Shown: in pieces, positions 42,086 through 50,551 of the stretch | Position numbering within the stretch: the first letter of the stretch is position 1 | Layout: each line of letters begins with the position of its first letter | DNA from: Eshraghiella sp045129695 | GTDB taxonomy: Bacteria > Bacillota > Clostridia > Lachnospirales > Lachnospiraceae | DNA: 64,000 nucleotides | Reading direction: 5' to 3' | Assembly (NCBI GenBank): GCA_045129695.1 | Contig: JBGVJZ010000037.1 | Location: 71,412 to 135,411, forward strand | Made by a program: the position numbers and the translations under genes | The notes under the pieces: model-generated | Databases searched by the model: none | What the model was told of the DNA's origin: nothing | The model's input: only the letters and a program-made list of their open reading frames with translations

Positions 42086-42116
42086 AGCATCTGTCAAATA
42101 AACGGCAGGTGCTTTT
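42086..42116 (+). terminator. Terminator between the insert and the portal gene
   Basis: A stem AGCATCTGTC / GGCAGGTGCT with G-T pairs and a loop of about 8 nt, then TTTT. It is followed by CTTATGCC exactly as before the HNH gene, and by an eight-codon mini-ORF (MPIFKKGA) that stops 5 bp before the portal ATG. Confidence 0.7.
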
Positions 42117-42151
42117 CTTATGCCTATTTTTAAGAAGGGAGCGTGATTCTT

Positions 42152-43516
42152 ATGGGAATTTTATCAGGCATATTCAAGGCGAGAGATAAGCCCGAAAACA
42201 GAACGGCGGGCAGTGCCTACACATTTTATATGGGTGGTTCGACTTCCGGCAAAAATGTGACGGAACGTTCTGCCATGCAAATGACAGCGGTGTATTCCTG
42301 TGTCCGTATCCTGGCAGAAGCAGTAGCAGGACTTCCCCTGCACCTATACAGATATAATGCCGATGGTGGCAAAGAAAAAGCCATTGACCATCCGCTTTAC
42401 CGATTGCTCCATGATGAGCCGAATCCGGAAATGAGTTCTTTCGTATTCCGAGAAACACTCATGACCCATCTGCTTTTGTGGGGGAATGCTTATGCCCAAG
42501 TCATCCGTAACGGCAAGAACGAGGTGGTTGCCCTTTATCCCCTGATGCCAAACAAGATGTCGGTAGACAGGGATGAAAACGGACAGTTGTATTACACCTA
42601 TTACCGTGGCTCGGATGAAGCTATTAAAAATAAAGAATTTGCGGTTACCTTGCAGCCTTCCGATGTGCTGCATATTCCCGGACTTGGGTTTGATGGATTG
42701 GTGGGATATTCTCCGATTGCAATGGCAAAGAACGCCATTGGTATGGCAATTGCCTGTGAGGAATACGGTGCCAAGTTCTTCGCCAATGGTGCAACGCCAG
42801 GTGGAGTGTTGGAACATCCGGGTACTATCAAAGACCCACAGCGAGTCAGGGAGAGTTGGCAGGCTGCCTTTGGTGGCAGTGCCAATGCCAATAAGGTTGC
42901 AGTTTTGGAAGAAGGAATGAAGTATACTCCGATTTCCATTTCTCCGGAACAGGCACAGTTCCTGGAAACACGCAAATTCCAAATCAATGAAATTGCTCGA
43001 ATTTTCAGAGTCCCTCCCCATATGGTGGGTGACCTTGAGAAGTCGAGCTTTTCTAATATTGAGCAGCAGTCCCTTGAATTTGTGAAATACACCTTGGACC
43101 CGTGGGTCATCCGTTGGGAGCAGTCCATTATGAGGGCATTGCTTTCCAATACGGAAAAGAAGGATTATTTCGTGAAATTCAATCTGGAAGGTCTGCTCCG
43201 TGGCGATTACCAAAGCCGTATGAACGGCTACGCCATTGGTCGCCAGAATGGTTGGATGTCTGCAAATGATATCCGCGAACTGGAAAACCTCGACCGTATT
43301 CCTGCGGAAGAAGGCGGCGACCTTTACCTTATTAACGGCAATATGCTCCCCTTAAAAGATGCGGGTGCTTTTGCAAATACAACTGACAATGACGGAAAGG
43401 AGGAAAAACCCGATGAAGAAGTTCTGGAAGTGGAAGAACCAGGCACAGACGGAAATGATGCCGGAGGCGAGGACACTGTTTCTGAACGGAACAATCGCAG
43501 AAGAAAGTTGGTTTGA
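42152..43516 (+). CDS. Phage portal protein, HK97 family
   Basis: 454 aa from the ATG at 42152. Typical portal segments are SAMQMTAVYSCVRILAEAVAGLPLHLYRY, ALYPLMPNKMSVDRDENGQLYY, IPGLGFDGLVGYSPI and EIARIFRVPPHMVGDLEKSSFSNIEQQSLEFVKYTLDPWVIRWEQ. Twelve copies form the DNA channel at one capsid vertex. The acidic, poorly conserved C-terminus is encoded by DNA that also encodes the start of the protease (104-bp overlap). Confidence 0.95.
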   Translation: MGILSGIFKARDKPENRTAGSAYTFYMGGSTSGKNVTERSAMQMTAVYSCVRILAEAVAGLPLHLYRYNADGGKEKAIDHPLYRLLHDEPNPEMSSFVFRETLMTHLLLWGNAYAQVIRNGKNEVVALYPLMPNKMSVDRDENGQLYYTYYRGSDEAIKNKEFAVTLQPSDVLHIPGLGFDGLVGYSPIAMAKNAIGMAIACEEYGAKFFANGATPGGVLEHPGTIKDPQRVRESWQAAFGGSANANKVAVLEEGMKYTPISISPEQAQFLETRKFQINEIARIFRVPPHMVGDLEKSSFSNIEQQSLEFVKYTLDPWVIRWEQSIMRALLSNTEKKDYFVKFNLEGLLRGDYQSRMNGYAIGRQNGWMSANDIRELENLDRIPAEEGGDLYLINGNMLPLKDAGAFANTTDNDGKEEKPDEEVLEVEEPGTDGNDAGGEDTVSERNNRRRKLV

Positions 43517-44144
43517 TGATGATGTCACACCACAGCTTTTCAAAGATGAACTGATGGCAGGCTCCGGTGATATTACCGTTTGGATTAACTCGCCCGGAGG
43601 TGACTGTGTGGCGGCTGCCCAAATTTACAATATGCTGATGGATTACAAGGGCAATGTCACGGTCAAGATTGACGGTATCGCTGCCTCCGCAGCATCCGTG
43701 ATTGCGATGGCAGGCACAAAGGTGCTGATGTCCCCTGTGTCCATGATGATGATTCACAATCCGATGACGGTTGCTTTCGGTGATTCTGCGGAAATGCAGA
43801 AAGCCATCGAAATGCTGGCAAGCGTGAAGGATTCCATCATCAATGCCTATGAAATCAAAACCGGATTGTCCCGCACAAAGCTGTCACACCTTATGGACGC
43901 TGAAACATGGATGGATGCAACCAAGGCCGTGGAACTCGGCTTTGCAGATGAAATCATGCAGCGTTCCGGAAGTGCCGAGGATATGGAGCCACCTGTGGTT
44001 TCCATGCTTTATTCCAAGGCAAATGTGGTCAATTCCCTTATGGATAAGGTTGCCGCCAAATGTGCAATCAAGTCCGAACCACCCCGTAAAACCAAAGCCG
44101 ATGACCTTATGGCAAGGCTAAATCTTATCAAAAATTGGAGGTAA
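43413..44144 (+). CDS. Head maturation protease, ClpP-related
   Basis: 243 aa from the ATG at 43413, behind AAAGGAGG and inside the portal gene. The fold is ClpP-like: GDITVWINSPGGDCVAAAQIYNML, the nucleophile Ser in DGIAASAASVIAMAG, the His in MMMIHNPMTV, and a later Asp. It cleaves the delta domain of the major capsid protein during prohead maturation. Its position between portal and capsid genes is standard. Confidence 0.93.
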   Translation: MKKFWKWKNQAQTEMMPEARTLFLNGTIAEESWFDDDVTPQLFKDELMAGSGDITVWINSPGGDCVAAAQIYNMLMDYKGNVTVKIDGIAASAASVIAMAGTKVLMSPVSMMMIHNPMTVAFGDSAEMQKAIEMLASVKDSIINAYEIKTGLSRTKLSHLMDAETWMDATKAVELGFADEIMQRSGSAEDMEPPVVSMLYSKANVVNSLMDKVAAKCAIKSEPPRKTKADDLMARLNLIKNWR

Positions 44145-44150
44145 TTTATT

Positions 44151-45353
44151 ATGACGATTAATGAACTGCGCGAAAAGCGTAACCAGGCTTGGCAGGCTGC
44201 AAAGGCATTTGTGGAAACCAAGCGCGACAATGACGGTCTGCTTTCCGATGAGGACGCAAAGACCTATGCACAGATGGAGAAGAAAGTTCAGGACTATGGT
44301 GCTGAAATCGAGCGTATGGAGGCTATGGCAGCTATGGATGCACAGCTTTCCAAACCTACTTCTGTTCCGATTACGGAAAAGCCTATGAACGGCAATTCCG
44401 CACATGACCAGAAGCCTAAGACCGGACGTGCTTCTGATGCTTACAAGGACGGTATGCTTAAGGCACTCCGTACCAACTTCCGTAATGTATCCAATGTTCT
44501 CCAGGAGGGTGTTGATGCCGATGGTGGTTACCTTGTTCCGGAAGAGTACGATACCCGTTTGATTGAGGCATTGGAGGAAGAAAACATCTTCCGTAAACTC
44601 GGTCATACCATCACTACCAGCGGTGAGCGTAAAATCAACATTGCAGCCACTAAGCCTGCGGCAGCGTGGATTGACGAAGGTGAGGAACTTACCTGGGGTG
44701 ATGCAAAGTTCGCCCAGATCAATTTGGATGCCCACAAGCTTCATGTTGCTGTGAAGGTAACTGAGGAGCTTCTGTATGACAATGCATTCGGTCTTGAGAA
44801 GTACATTCTCCGTCAGTTTGCAAAGGCTCTCGCCAATGCAGAAGAGGATGCTTTCCTCAACGGTACCGGTGTAGGTCAGCCTTTGGGTCTGCTTGCATCT
44901 GAAGGTGGTGCGGAAATCGGGGTGACTGCTGCATCTGCAACGGACATCACTGCCGATGAACTCATCGACCTTGTGTACTCCCTTAAGCGTCCTTACCGTA
45001 AGAATGCGAAGTTCATCTGCAATGACCAGACCTTGGCTGCCATCCGTAAGCTGACTGACAAGAACGGTCGTTACCTTTGGCAGGATTCCGTGCAGGCGGG
45101 AGAACCTGGCAGACTGTTGGGTTATGAGGTACACACTTCTCCTTATTTCCCTGTAATCACTGCGGGTATGCCTGCCATTGCCTTTGGTGACTACAGTTAC
45201 TACAACATCGGTGACCGTGGTACTCGTTCCTTTGCGGAACTTAAGGAACTCTTCGCCGGAAACGGTATGGTCGGCTTTGTTGCCAAGGAGCGTGTAGACG
45301 GAAAGTTGGTACTTCCTGAAGCTGTGAAGTTGCTCACTATGGCTACTGCCTAA
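44151..45353 (+). CDS. Major capsid protein, HK97 fold
   Basis: A 400-aa precursor. Residues 1-105 form the charged coiled-coil delta domain (INELREKRNQAWQAAKAFVETKRDNDGLLSDEDAKTYAQMEKKVQDYGAEIERMEAM), removed by the protease. The mature body starts near NVLQEGVDADGGYLVPEEYDTRLIEALEEENIFR and shows the spine helix, the A domain and the late AIAFGDYSYYNIGDRGTRSFAEL segment. It builds the icosahedral shell. GGAGG lies upstream of the ATG. Confidence 0.96.
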   Translation: MTINELREKRNQAWQAAKAFVETKRDNDGLLSDEDAKTYAQMEKKVQDYGAEIERMEAMAAMDAQLSKPTSVPITEKPMNGNSAHDQKPKTGRASDAYKDGMLKALRTNFRNVSNVLQEGVDADGGYLVPEEYDTRLIEALEEENIFRKLGHTITTSGERKINIAATKPAAAWIDEGEELTWGDAKFAQINLDAHKLHVAVKVTEELLYDNAFGLEKYILRQFAKALANAEEDAFLNGTGVGQPLGLLASEGGAEIGVTAASATDITADELIDLVYSLKRPYRKNAKFICNDQTLAAIRKLTDKNGRYLWQDSVQAGEPGRLLGYEVHTSPYFPVITAGMPAIAFGDYSYYNIGDRGTRSFAELKELFAGNGMVGFVAKERVDGKLVLPEAVKLLTMATA

Positions 45354-45370
45354 GATGGGAGGTGGCGGTG

Positions 45371-45682
45371 ATGAGCGAACTTCTGACGAAGGTTAAGGAA
45401 AATCTGATACTGGAACATTCAGCGGATGATGGACTGATTGAAAGGTTCATCACCGCCGCCGTTTCTTATGCGGAAAGTTATCAGCACATTGCAGCAGGAT
45501 ATTATACGGAAAATGCGATGCCAGCCACTACCGAACAGGCAGTGATTATGCTGGCATCCCATTTTTATGAATCCAGAGACGGCTCTACAGGCGGTTTCTT
45601 TGCTGATAATGTGCAGGCAGGTCAGCAGGTGTGGAACACGGTCAACCTTCTTTTAAGGCTCGACCGAGATTGGAAGGTGTGA
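45371..45682 (+). CDS. Head-tail connector, gp6-like
   Basis: 103 aa from the ATG at 45371 after GGGAGGTGG. An all-helical protein (LLTKVKENLILEHSADDGLIERFITAAVSYAESYQ, TEQAVIMLASHFYESR) of the HK97 gp6-like connector family, which forms a ring under the portal. It ends with VWNTVNLLLRLDRDWKV, common in Firmicutes versions. Confidence 0.9.
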   Translation: MSELLTKVKENLILEHSADDGLIERFITAAVSYAESYQHIAAGYYTENAMPATTEQAVIMLASHFYESRDGSTGGFFADNVQAGQQVWNTVNLLLRLDRDWKV

Positions 45683-45683
45683 C

Positions 45684-46019
45684 ATGAGTTTCGGAAAAAT
45701 GAATGGCTTTGCAGACATTATTGCCACGAAAAATCTAAAGGACAGCGAGGGTTTCTCTACTACAACAGATGAAATCCTCGCCTCTGTCCGTGTTTACAGA
45801 GAAGGTCGTCACGGCAGTGAGCGTTGGGCAAACCTTGCGGCATTCTCCGAGGCAACCGACCTGTTCCGTTTCCGATGTTTTCCAGGTCTTACCGTTACCA
45901 CTGACCACATTTTGGTCTGTGAGGATGGGCGTTTTGAAATTACGTCCGTGGAGGATGTCAAGGGGCGTGGAATGTATACGGAGGTACTTGCGAAAAAGGT
46001 GGTGGCATCCAGTGGCTAA
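45684..46019 (+). CDS. Phage head-closure / head-tail adaptor protein
   Basis: A 111-aa mostly beta protein (FGKMNGFADIIATKNLKDSEGFSTTTDEILASVRVYREGRHGSERWANLAAFSEATDLFRFRC) of the head-tail adaptor type found directly after gp6-like connectors. It would seal the head after packaging. It starts 1 bp after the previous stop and overlaps the next gene by 8 bp. Confidence 0.82.
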   Translation: MSFGKMNGFADIIATKNLKDSEGFSTTTDEILASVRVYREGRHGSERWANLAAFSEATDLFRFRCFPGLTVTTDHILVCEDGRFEITSVEDVKGRGMYTEVLAKKVVASSG

Positions 46020-46443
46020 AGTAGATATTAAGATGCCGGAGGACTTTCTGGAGCGTATCTCAAGGCTTGGTTCAGACTTTGACCCTGTGGCACAGAAAGT
46101 GCTTGAAGCCGGAGGCGAGATTGTTCTTGCCAAGGCACAGAGCAACCTTTCTTCTATAGTAGGCAGTGGTACAAAGTATGAATCCCGCTCCACGGGAGAA
46201 CTGGAAAGTGCCCTTGGTCTGTCTGCTGTGAAGATGGATAAAAACGGCAATCACAATATCAAGGTTGGCTTTGCAGAACCCCGCAGTGATGGTATCAGCA
46301 ATGCAAAACTGGCGAATATCATCGAATATGGCAAACACGGTCAGCCTGCCAAACCTTTTATGAAACCTGCAAAAACTGCATCCCGTGCTGCCTGTATCAG
46401 TGCCATGCAGGATAAATTTGAAGAGGAGGTCAGAAAGCTGTGA
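46012..46443 (+). CDS. HK97 gp10-family tail-connection protein
   Basis: 143 aa from a GTG inside the previous gene. It reads as gp10-like: a first helix VAKVDIKMPEDFLERISRLGSDFDPVAQKVLEAGGEIVLAKAQSNL, and the C-terminal SNAKLANIIEYGKHGQPAKPFMKPAKTASRAACISAMQDKFEEEV. Members join the neck to the tail. The gene overlaps the next start by 4 bp. Confidence 0.88.
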   Translation: MAKVDIKMPEDFLERISRLGSDFDPVAQKVLEAGGEIVLAKAQSNLSSIVGSGTKYESRSTGELESALGLSAVKMDKNGNHNIKVGFAEPRSDGISNAKLANIIEYGKHGQPAKPFMKPAKTASRAACISAMQDKFEEEVRKL

Positions 46444-46781
46444 GTATACTGTCAGATATCAATATGACTTTGGAGCAACTTGGCATTCCGCTTGAAACGG
46501 GTGTCTTTAAAGGACAGGCTCCGGATAAATATATCGTAGTAGTTCCTATGGCAGACAGCTTTGAACTTCATGCAGACAATACTCCTGGCTGTGACATCCA
46601 AGAGGCTCGAATTTCTCTGTATGCCAAAGGCAGCTATACAAAAGATAAAAATGCAATTGTCCGTGCCTTGCTTGGCGCGGATTTTACCATAACCGACCGC
46701 AGATATATCGGTTATGAAACCGAAACAGGCTACTTCCATTACAACGTGGATGTGGCAAAACACTATGAAATGGAGGAATAA
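46440..46781 (+). CDS. Tail terminator / completion-type protein
   Basis: 113 aa from a GTG overlapping the previous stop. The alpha/beta layout (SILSDINMTLEQLGIPLETGVFKGQAPDKYIVVVPMADSFELHADNTPGCDIQEARISLYAK, ending YFHYNVDVAKHYEMEE) and the position before the tail tube gene fit a tail terminator. Assignment is mainly by position. Confidence 0.78.
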   Translation: MSILSDINMTLEQLGIPLETGVFKGQAPDKYIVVVPMADSFELHADNTPGCDIQEARISLYAKGSYTKDKNAIVRALLGADFTITDRRYIGYETETGYFHYNVDVAKHYEMEE

Positions 46782-46784
46782 ACA

Positions 46785-47381
46785 ATGGCTACTATCGGTC
46801 TTGATAAACTTTTTTACGCCAAAATCACCGAAGATGAAACGGGAGATGAAACCTACGGCACTCCGGTGCAACTGGCAAAGGCAATGAACGCCGACCTTTC
46901 GGTGGAACTTGCCGAGGCAACCCTTTATGCCGATGATGGTGCATCGGAAATCGTGAAGGAATTTAAGAACGGCACACTTTCCCTTGGTGTGGATGATATC
47001 GGTGCTTCTGTGGCATCCGACCTTACGGGTGCGACCATCGATGCAAACGGTGTAGTGGTATCTGCAAGCGAGGATGGAGGCGAACCTGTAGCTGTGGGTT
47101 TCCGTGCAAAGAAATCCAACGGCAAATACAAGTATTACTGGCTCTACCGTGTGAAGTTCGGTATTCCTGCCACAAACCTTGCTACCAAGGGTGACAGTAT
47201 TACTTTCTCTACACCTACCATCGAGGGCACGATTCTTCGCCGTAACAAAGTGGACGGCAAGGGCAAGCATCCTTGGAAGGCAGAGGTCACGGAGGGTGAT
47301 GCTGCCGTAACTTCGGAAATCATCAAAAACTGGTATCAGGAAGTGTATGAACCTTCCTATGCTACGGAAACGGCTGAGTAA
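46785..47381 (+). CDS. Major tail (tube) protein, phi13-like
   Basis: A 198-aa protein starting TIGLDKLFYAKITEDETGDETYGTPVQLAKAMNADLSVELAEATLYADDG, the hallmark of phi13-type major tail proteins. A beta-rich body includes VAVGFRAKKSNGKYKYYWLYRVKFG. Rings of six stack to form the flexible tail tube. GGAGG precedes its ATG. Confidence 0.94.
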   Translation: MATIGLDKLFYAKITEDETGDETYGTPVQLAKAMNADLSVELAEATLYADDGASEIVKEFKNGTLSLGVDDIGASVASDLTGATIDANGVVVSASEDGGEPVAVGFRAKKSNGKYKYYWLYRVKFGIPATNLATKGDSITFSTPTIEGTILRRNKVDGKGKHPWKAEVTEGDAAVTSEIIKNWYQEVYEPSYATETAE

Positions 47382-47395
47382 GGAGGCTATGACAC

Positions 47396-47967
47396 ATGGA
47401 TAAAGAACGCTCTGCAATTATCAATATCGGCGGTGATGAGTATTTACTGCTTCTCACTACCAAAGCTACCAAGGAAATCGCAGGACGCTACGGCGGTTTG
47501 GAGAACCTTGGTGACAAGCTGATGAAATCCGAGAATTTCGAGATGGCTATTGGCGAAATCGTGTGGCTGATTACCCTTTTGGCTAACCAGTCTATCCTTG
47601 TTCATAATCTGAAAAATAAGGACAACAAGAAGGATATTCTCACAGAGGAAATGGTGGAACTTCTGACCACACCTTTGGATCTGGCAGATTACAAAGCTGC
47701 CATTACCGAGGCTCTGTATAAGGGTACCAAGAGAAACATTCAAAGTGAGGACAACTCAAAAAACGCAGAGGTCGAGTAAGTGACGAAGAGTTATTTACTC
47801 GACTTTTATATTACGGCATCAGTCAGCTTCATCTGTCAATGGATGAGGTGTGGCTGATGCCGTTTGGTTTGCTGTTGGATTTGTGGGAATGCCACAAGCA
47901 GTACACAGGCGCAGTAAAACCGAAACGAGAGTATTTCATTGACGATATCATTCCGGACGGGATTTAA
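47396..47967 (+). CDS. Tail assembly chaperones gpG and gpGT (-1 frameshift)
   Basis: The zero-frame product gpG (127 aa) ends at the TAA at 47777-47779. At A-AAA-AAC (47758-47764) ribosomes can slip back one base and continue through RRGRVSDEELFTRLLYYGISQLHLSMDEVWLMPFGLLLDLWECHKQYTG to the TAA at 47965-47967, giving gpGT of about 190 aa. The pair guides tail-tube assembly round the tape measure protein, encoded next. The second frame has no start codon or ribosome site of its own, which supports frameshifting over a separate gene. Confidence 0.92.
47758..47803 (+). promoter_or_regulatory. Programmed -1 frameshift site with stem-loop
   Basis: The heptamer A-AAA-AAC is in the correct register (TCA AAA AAC). 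After a 6-nt spacer a perfect 9-bp stem follows: GTCGAGTAA (47771-47779, containing the zero-frame stop) with TTACTCGAC (47795-47803), around a 15-nt loop. Slippery site, spacer and stem match the classical layout. Confidence 0.93.
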
Positions 47968-47979
47968 GGAGGTGGTTTG

Positions 47980-50535
47980 ATGGCGGATGATTTTGGTCTG
48001 AAGATTGGCCTTGAAGGCGAAAAAGAATTTAAGAAAGCGTTGTCCGAAATCAACCAGTCCTTTAAGGTCCTGGGGTCGGAAATGAAGGTTGTAACCTCGC
48101 AGTTCGATAAGAACGATAATTCTGTACAGGCACTGACTGCAAGAAACCAGGTGCTGAATAAGGAAATCGAAGCACAGAAACAGAAAATCGAAACTTTAAG
48201 GCAGGCGCTTGCCAATGCCTCCGAGTCTTTTGGAGAAAATGACCGAAGAACACAGCAGTGGCAGATTCAGCTTAATAACGCTACGGCGGCGCTCAATGAT
48301 ATGGAGCGTGAACTTGACCGTAATAATACGGCTTTGGACGAAGCGGAGCGTGAGATGGATGATGCCGCCGACGCTGCGGATGATCTGGAAGAAGAAATTG
48401 AAGATGCCGGAGATGCTGCCGATGATTCCGAGGGCAAATTCTCAAAACTTGGTGGAACATTAAAAGCTGTTGGTGTGGCAATGGGTGCGGTGGTCACGGC
48501 TGCCGCTGCCGCCGCCGTTTCACTCGGAAAAGCAGTGGTAGAAGCCTACGGCGAGTATGAGCAGTTAGTCGGTGGTATCGATACGCTGTTTAAAGACTCC
48601 TCTGCATCTTTGCAGGAATACGCCAATAATGCCTACAAGACAGCGGGTATGTCGGCAAATGACTATATGTCCACGGTCACATCTTTTTCTGCATCTCTGA
48701 TTTCTTCCCTTGGGGGCGATACTGAGGCAGCAGTGAAGTATGCGGATATGGCCATTACTGATATGGCGGATAACGCCAACAAGATGGGTACAGACATATC
48801 CCTCATTCAGAATGCCTACCAGGGATTTGCCAAGCAAAATTATACAATGCTTGACAATCTGAAACTTGGTTATGGTGGTACCAAGACCGAAATGGAACGT
48901 CTGCTTGCTGATGCACAGGCTATTTCCGGTATTGAATATGACATCAGTTCCTATGCGGATGTGGTGGAGGCTATCCACGTTATCCAGGAAAGTATGGGTG
49001 TGGCAGGTGCAACGGCAGCAGAAGCCGAGCATACCATCGAAGGTTCTGTGAACGCCATGAAGGCTGCCATCGATAACCTTATCGTTGGTTTTGGTAATGC
49101 AGATGCTGACATTGAGTTGCTCTGCAACAATGTGGTGGATGCGTTCCAGGATGTGCTGACCAATATTACTCCGGTCATTGAAAATATCATCTCGGCATTG
49201 CCAACGGCTCTGAACGCACTGCTCTCGACCGTGGGAGAATTACTGCCGACCTTATTGGATACGGTAGTTGACCTGTTCTCTCAAGTGTTGAATACCATAC
49301 TGACCATGCTGCCGGAACTCATCCCTGTGGTCATTGATGCGTTAATGACCATTGTGAATACGCTGATAGAAAATCTGCCTCTGCTTATCGATGCCGCCAT
49401 TCAGATAGTGATGTCTTTGGTACAGGGCATTGGAGAGGCTCTGCCTACATTGATTCCAACAGCAGTACAGGCGGTCATTACCATTGTGCAGAGTCTGATT
49501 GACAGTCTGCCGATGATACTGGATGCGGCTTTGCAGCTTATCATGGGTCTTGCAGAGGGTCTACTTACAGCCATTCCGGTGCTGATTGAGGCACTGCCGT
49601 CCATCATACTTGCCATTGTGGATTTTGTGATTGGGGCAATCCCTCAAATCATAGACGCAGGCGTTCAGCTTCTGACCTCATTGGTTTCTGCATTGCCGGA
49701 AATCATCGTGGCAATCGTGGAGGCTATCCCGCAGATTATTGAGGGAATTATCACAGCGGTGCTTGGTTCGATTCCGCAGATTATCCAGGCAGGCATAGAC
49801 CTTTTAGTGGCACTTATCCAGGCACTGCCGGAAATCATCACAACCATTGTAGCTGCAATTCCTGAAATTATCGGTTCTGTAGTCAATGCACTCATTAACA
49901 GCATTCCGCAAATTGTACAGGCTGGTATTACTTTGCTGACTTCACTGATTAAGAACCTGCCAACTATTATCGTGACAATCGTGAAGGCTGTGCCTCAGAT
50001 TATTTCCGGACTTGTGAATGCCTTAAGCAAAGGCGTATCCCAAATGGCGCAGGTCGGCGGTAACCTTGTCAAAGGTTTGTGGCAGGGCATCCAGTCCCTT
50101 GCATCCTGGCTTTGGAACAAGGTATCCGGTTGGATTTCTTCTATCTGGGACGGTATCTGTGATTTCTTCGGCATCCATTCGCCTTCGGATGAGATGGCAT
50201 GGATTGGTGAGATGTTGGTGGAAGGCTTGGCAGGTGCTATCAATACCAGTGGTAAAGATGCCGTTGCAGCCGCTGAAGGCATGAGCCAGGACATCAATGA
50301 TGTGATGCAGAGTCTTGCGGATGATATGACAACGGCACTGCCTACGGATTTCAATGTGAACGGTACGGTAAATCGAAATGACACCATTTCCGGTATGGGA
50401 ACGGGTTATGGTGCGCTGATTACCATTCAGCAGATGATTGTAAGAAGCGAAGAGGATATCCGTAAGATTTCCCAGGAACTTTACAACTTGATTCAGAGTG
50501 GCTCCCGTGCACAGGGACATTTCACTACGGCATAA
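47980..50535 (+). CDS. Tail tape measure protein
   Basis: 851 aa from the ATG at 47980 after AGGAGGTGG. Residues 1-160 are charged coiled coil (for example ALTARNQVLNKEIEAQKQKIETLRQAL). Hydrophobic and Ala-rich segments follow (TLKAVGVAMGAVVTAAAAAAVSLGKAVVEAYGEYEQLVGG), then a tape-measure signature (KTAGMSANDYMSTVTSFSASLI). Residues about 400-690 are tandem hydrophobic repeats. The C-terminus carries GIHSPSDEMAWIGEMLVEGLAGAI. Length sets tail length; at about 0.15 nm per residue the tail would be short to medium. Confidence 0.95.
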   Translation: MADDFGLKIGLEGEKEFKKALSEINQSFKVLGSEMKVVTSQFDKNDNSVQALTARNQVLNKEIEAQKQKIETLRQALANASESFGENDRRTQQWQIQLNNATAALNDMERELDRNNTALDEAEREMDDAADAADDLEEEIEDAGDAADDSEGKFSKLGGTLKAVGVAMGAVVTAAAAAAVSLGKAVVEAYGEYEQLVGGIDTLFKDSSASLQEYANNAYKTAGMSANDYMSTVTSFSASLISSLGGDTEAAVKYADMAITDMADNANKMGTDISLIQNAYQGFAKQNYTMLDNLKLGYGGTKTEMERLLADAQAISGIEYDISSYADVVEAIHVIQESMGVAGATAAEAEHTIEGSVNAMKAAIDNLIVGFGNADADIELLCNNVVDAFQDVLTNITPVIENIISALPTALNALLSTVGELLPTLLDTVVDLFSQVLNTILTMLPELIPVVIDALMTIVNTLIENLPLLIDAAIQIVMSLVQGIGEALPTLIPTAVQAVITIVQSLIDSLPMILDAALQLIMGLAEGLLTAIPVLIEALPSIILAIVDFVIGAIPQIIDAGVQLLTSLVSALPEIIVAIVEAIPQIIEGIITAVLGSIPQIIQAGIDLLVALIQALPEIITTIVAAIPEIIGSVVNALINSIPQIVQAGITLLTSLIKNLPTIIVTIVKAVPQIISGLVNALSKGVSQMAQVGGNLVKGLWQGIQSLASWLWNKVSGWISSIWDGICDFFGIHSPSDEMAWIGEMLVEGLAGAINTSGKDAVAAAEGMSQDINDVMQSLADDMTTALPTDFNVNGTVNRNDTISGMGTGYGALITIQQMIVRSEEDIRKISQELYNLIQSGSRAQGHFTTA
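49178..50040 (+). repeat. Tandem protein-level repeats inside the tape measure gene
   Basis: The coding stretch repeats units of about 35-40 codons built on LPxIIxAIVxAIPQIIxG, seen for example as SALPEIIVAIVEAIPQIIEGI, QALPEIITTIVAAIPEIIGSV and KNLPTIIVTIVKAVPQIISGL. The pattern is hydrophobic and helical and may vary in copy number between related phages, changing tail length. Confidence 0.8.
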
Positions 50536-50551
50536 AGGAGGGTTTTGACCT

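Noticed and set aside
42344..43213. 289-aa minus-strand frame opposite the portal gene
   Set aside because: A shadow of the portal coding sequence; composition and content do not look like a protein.
44118..45134. 338-aa minus-strand frame opposite the capsid gene
   Set aside because: A shadow caused by codon bias in the capsid gene; no start signal or recognizable domain.
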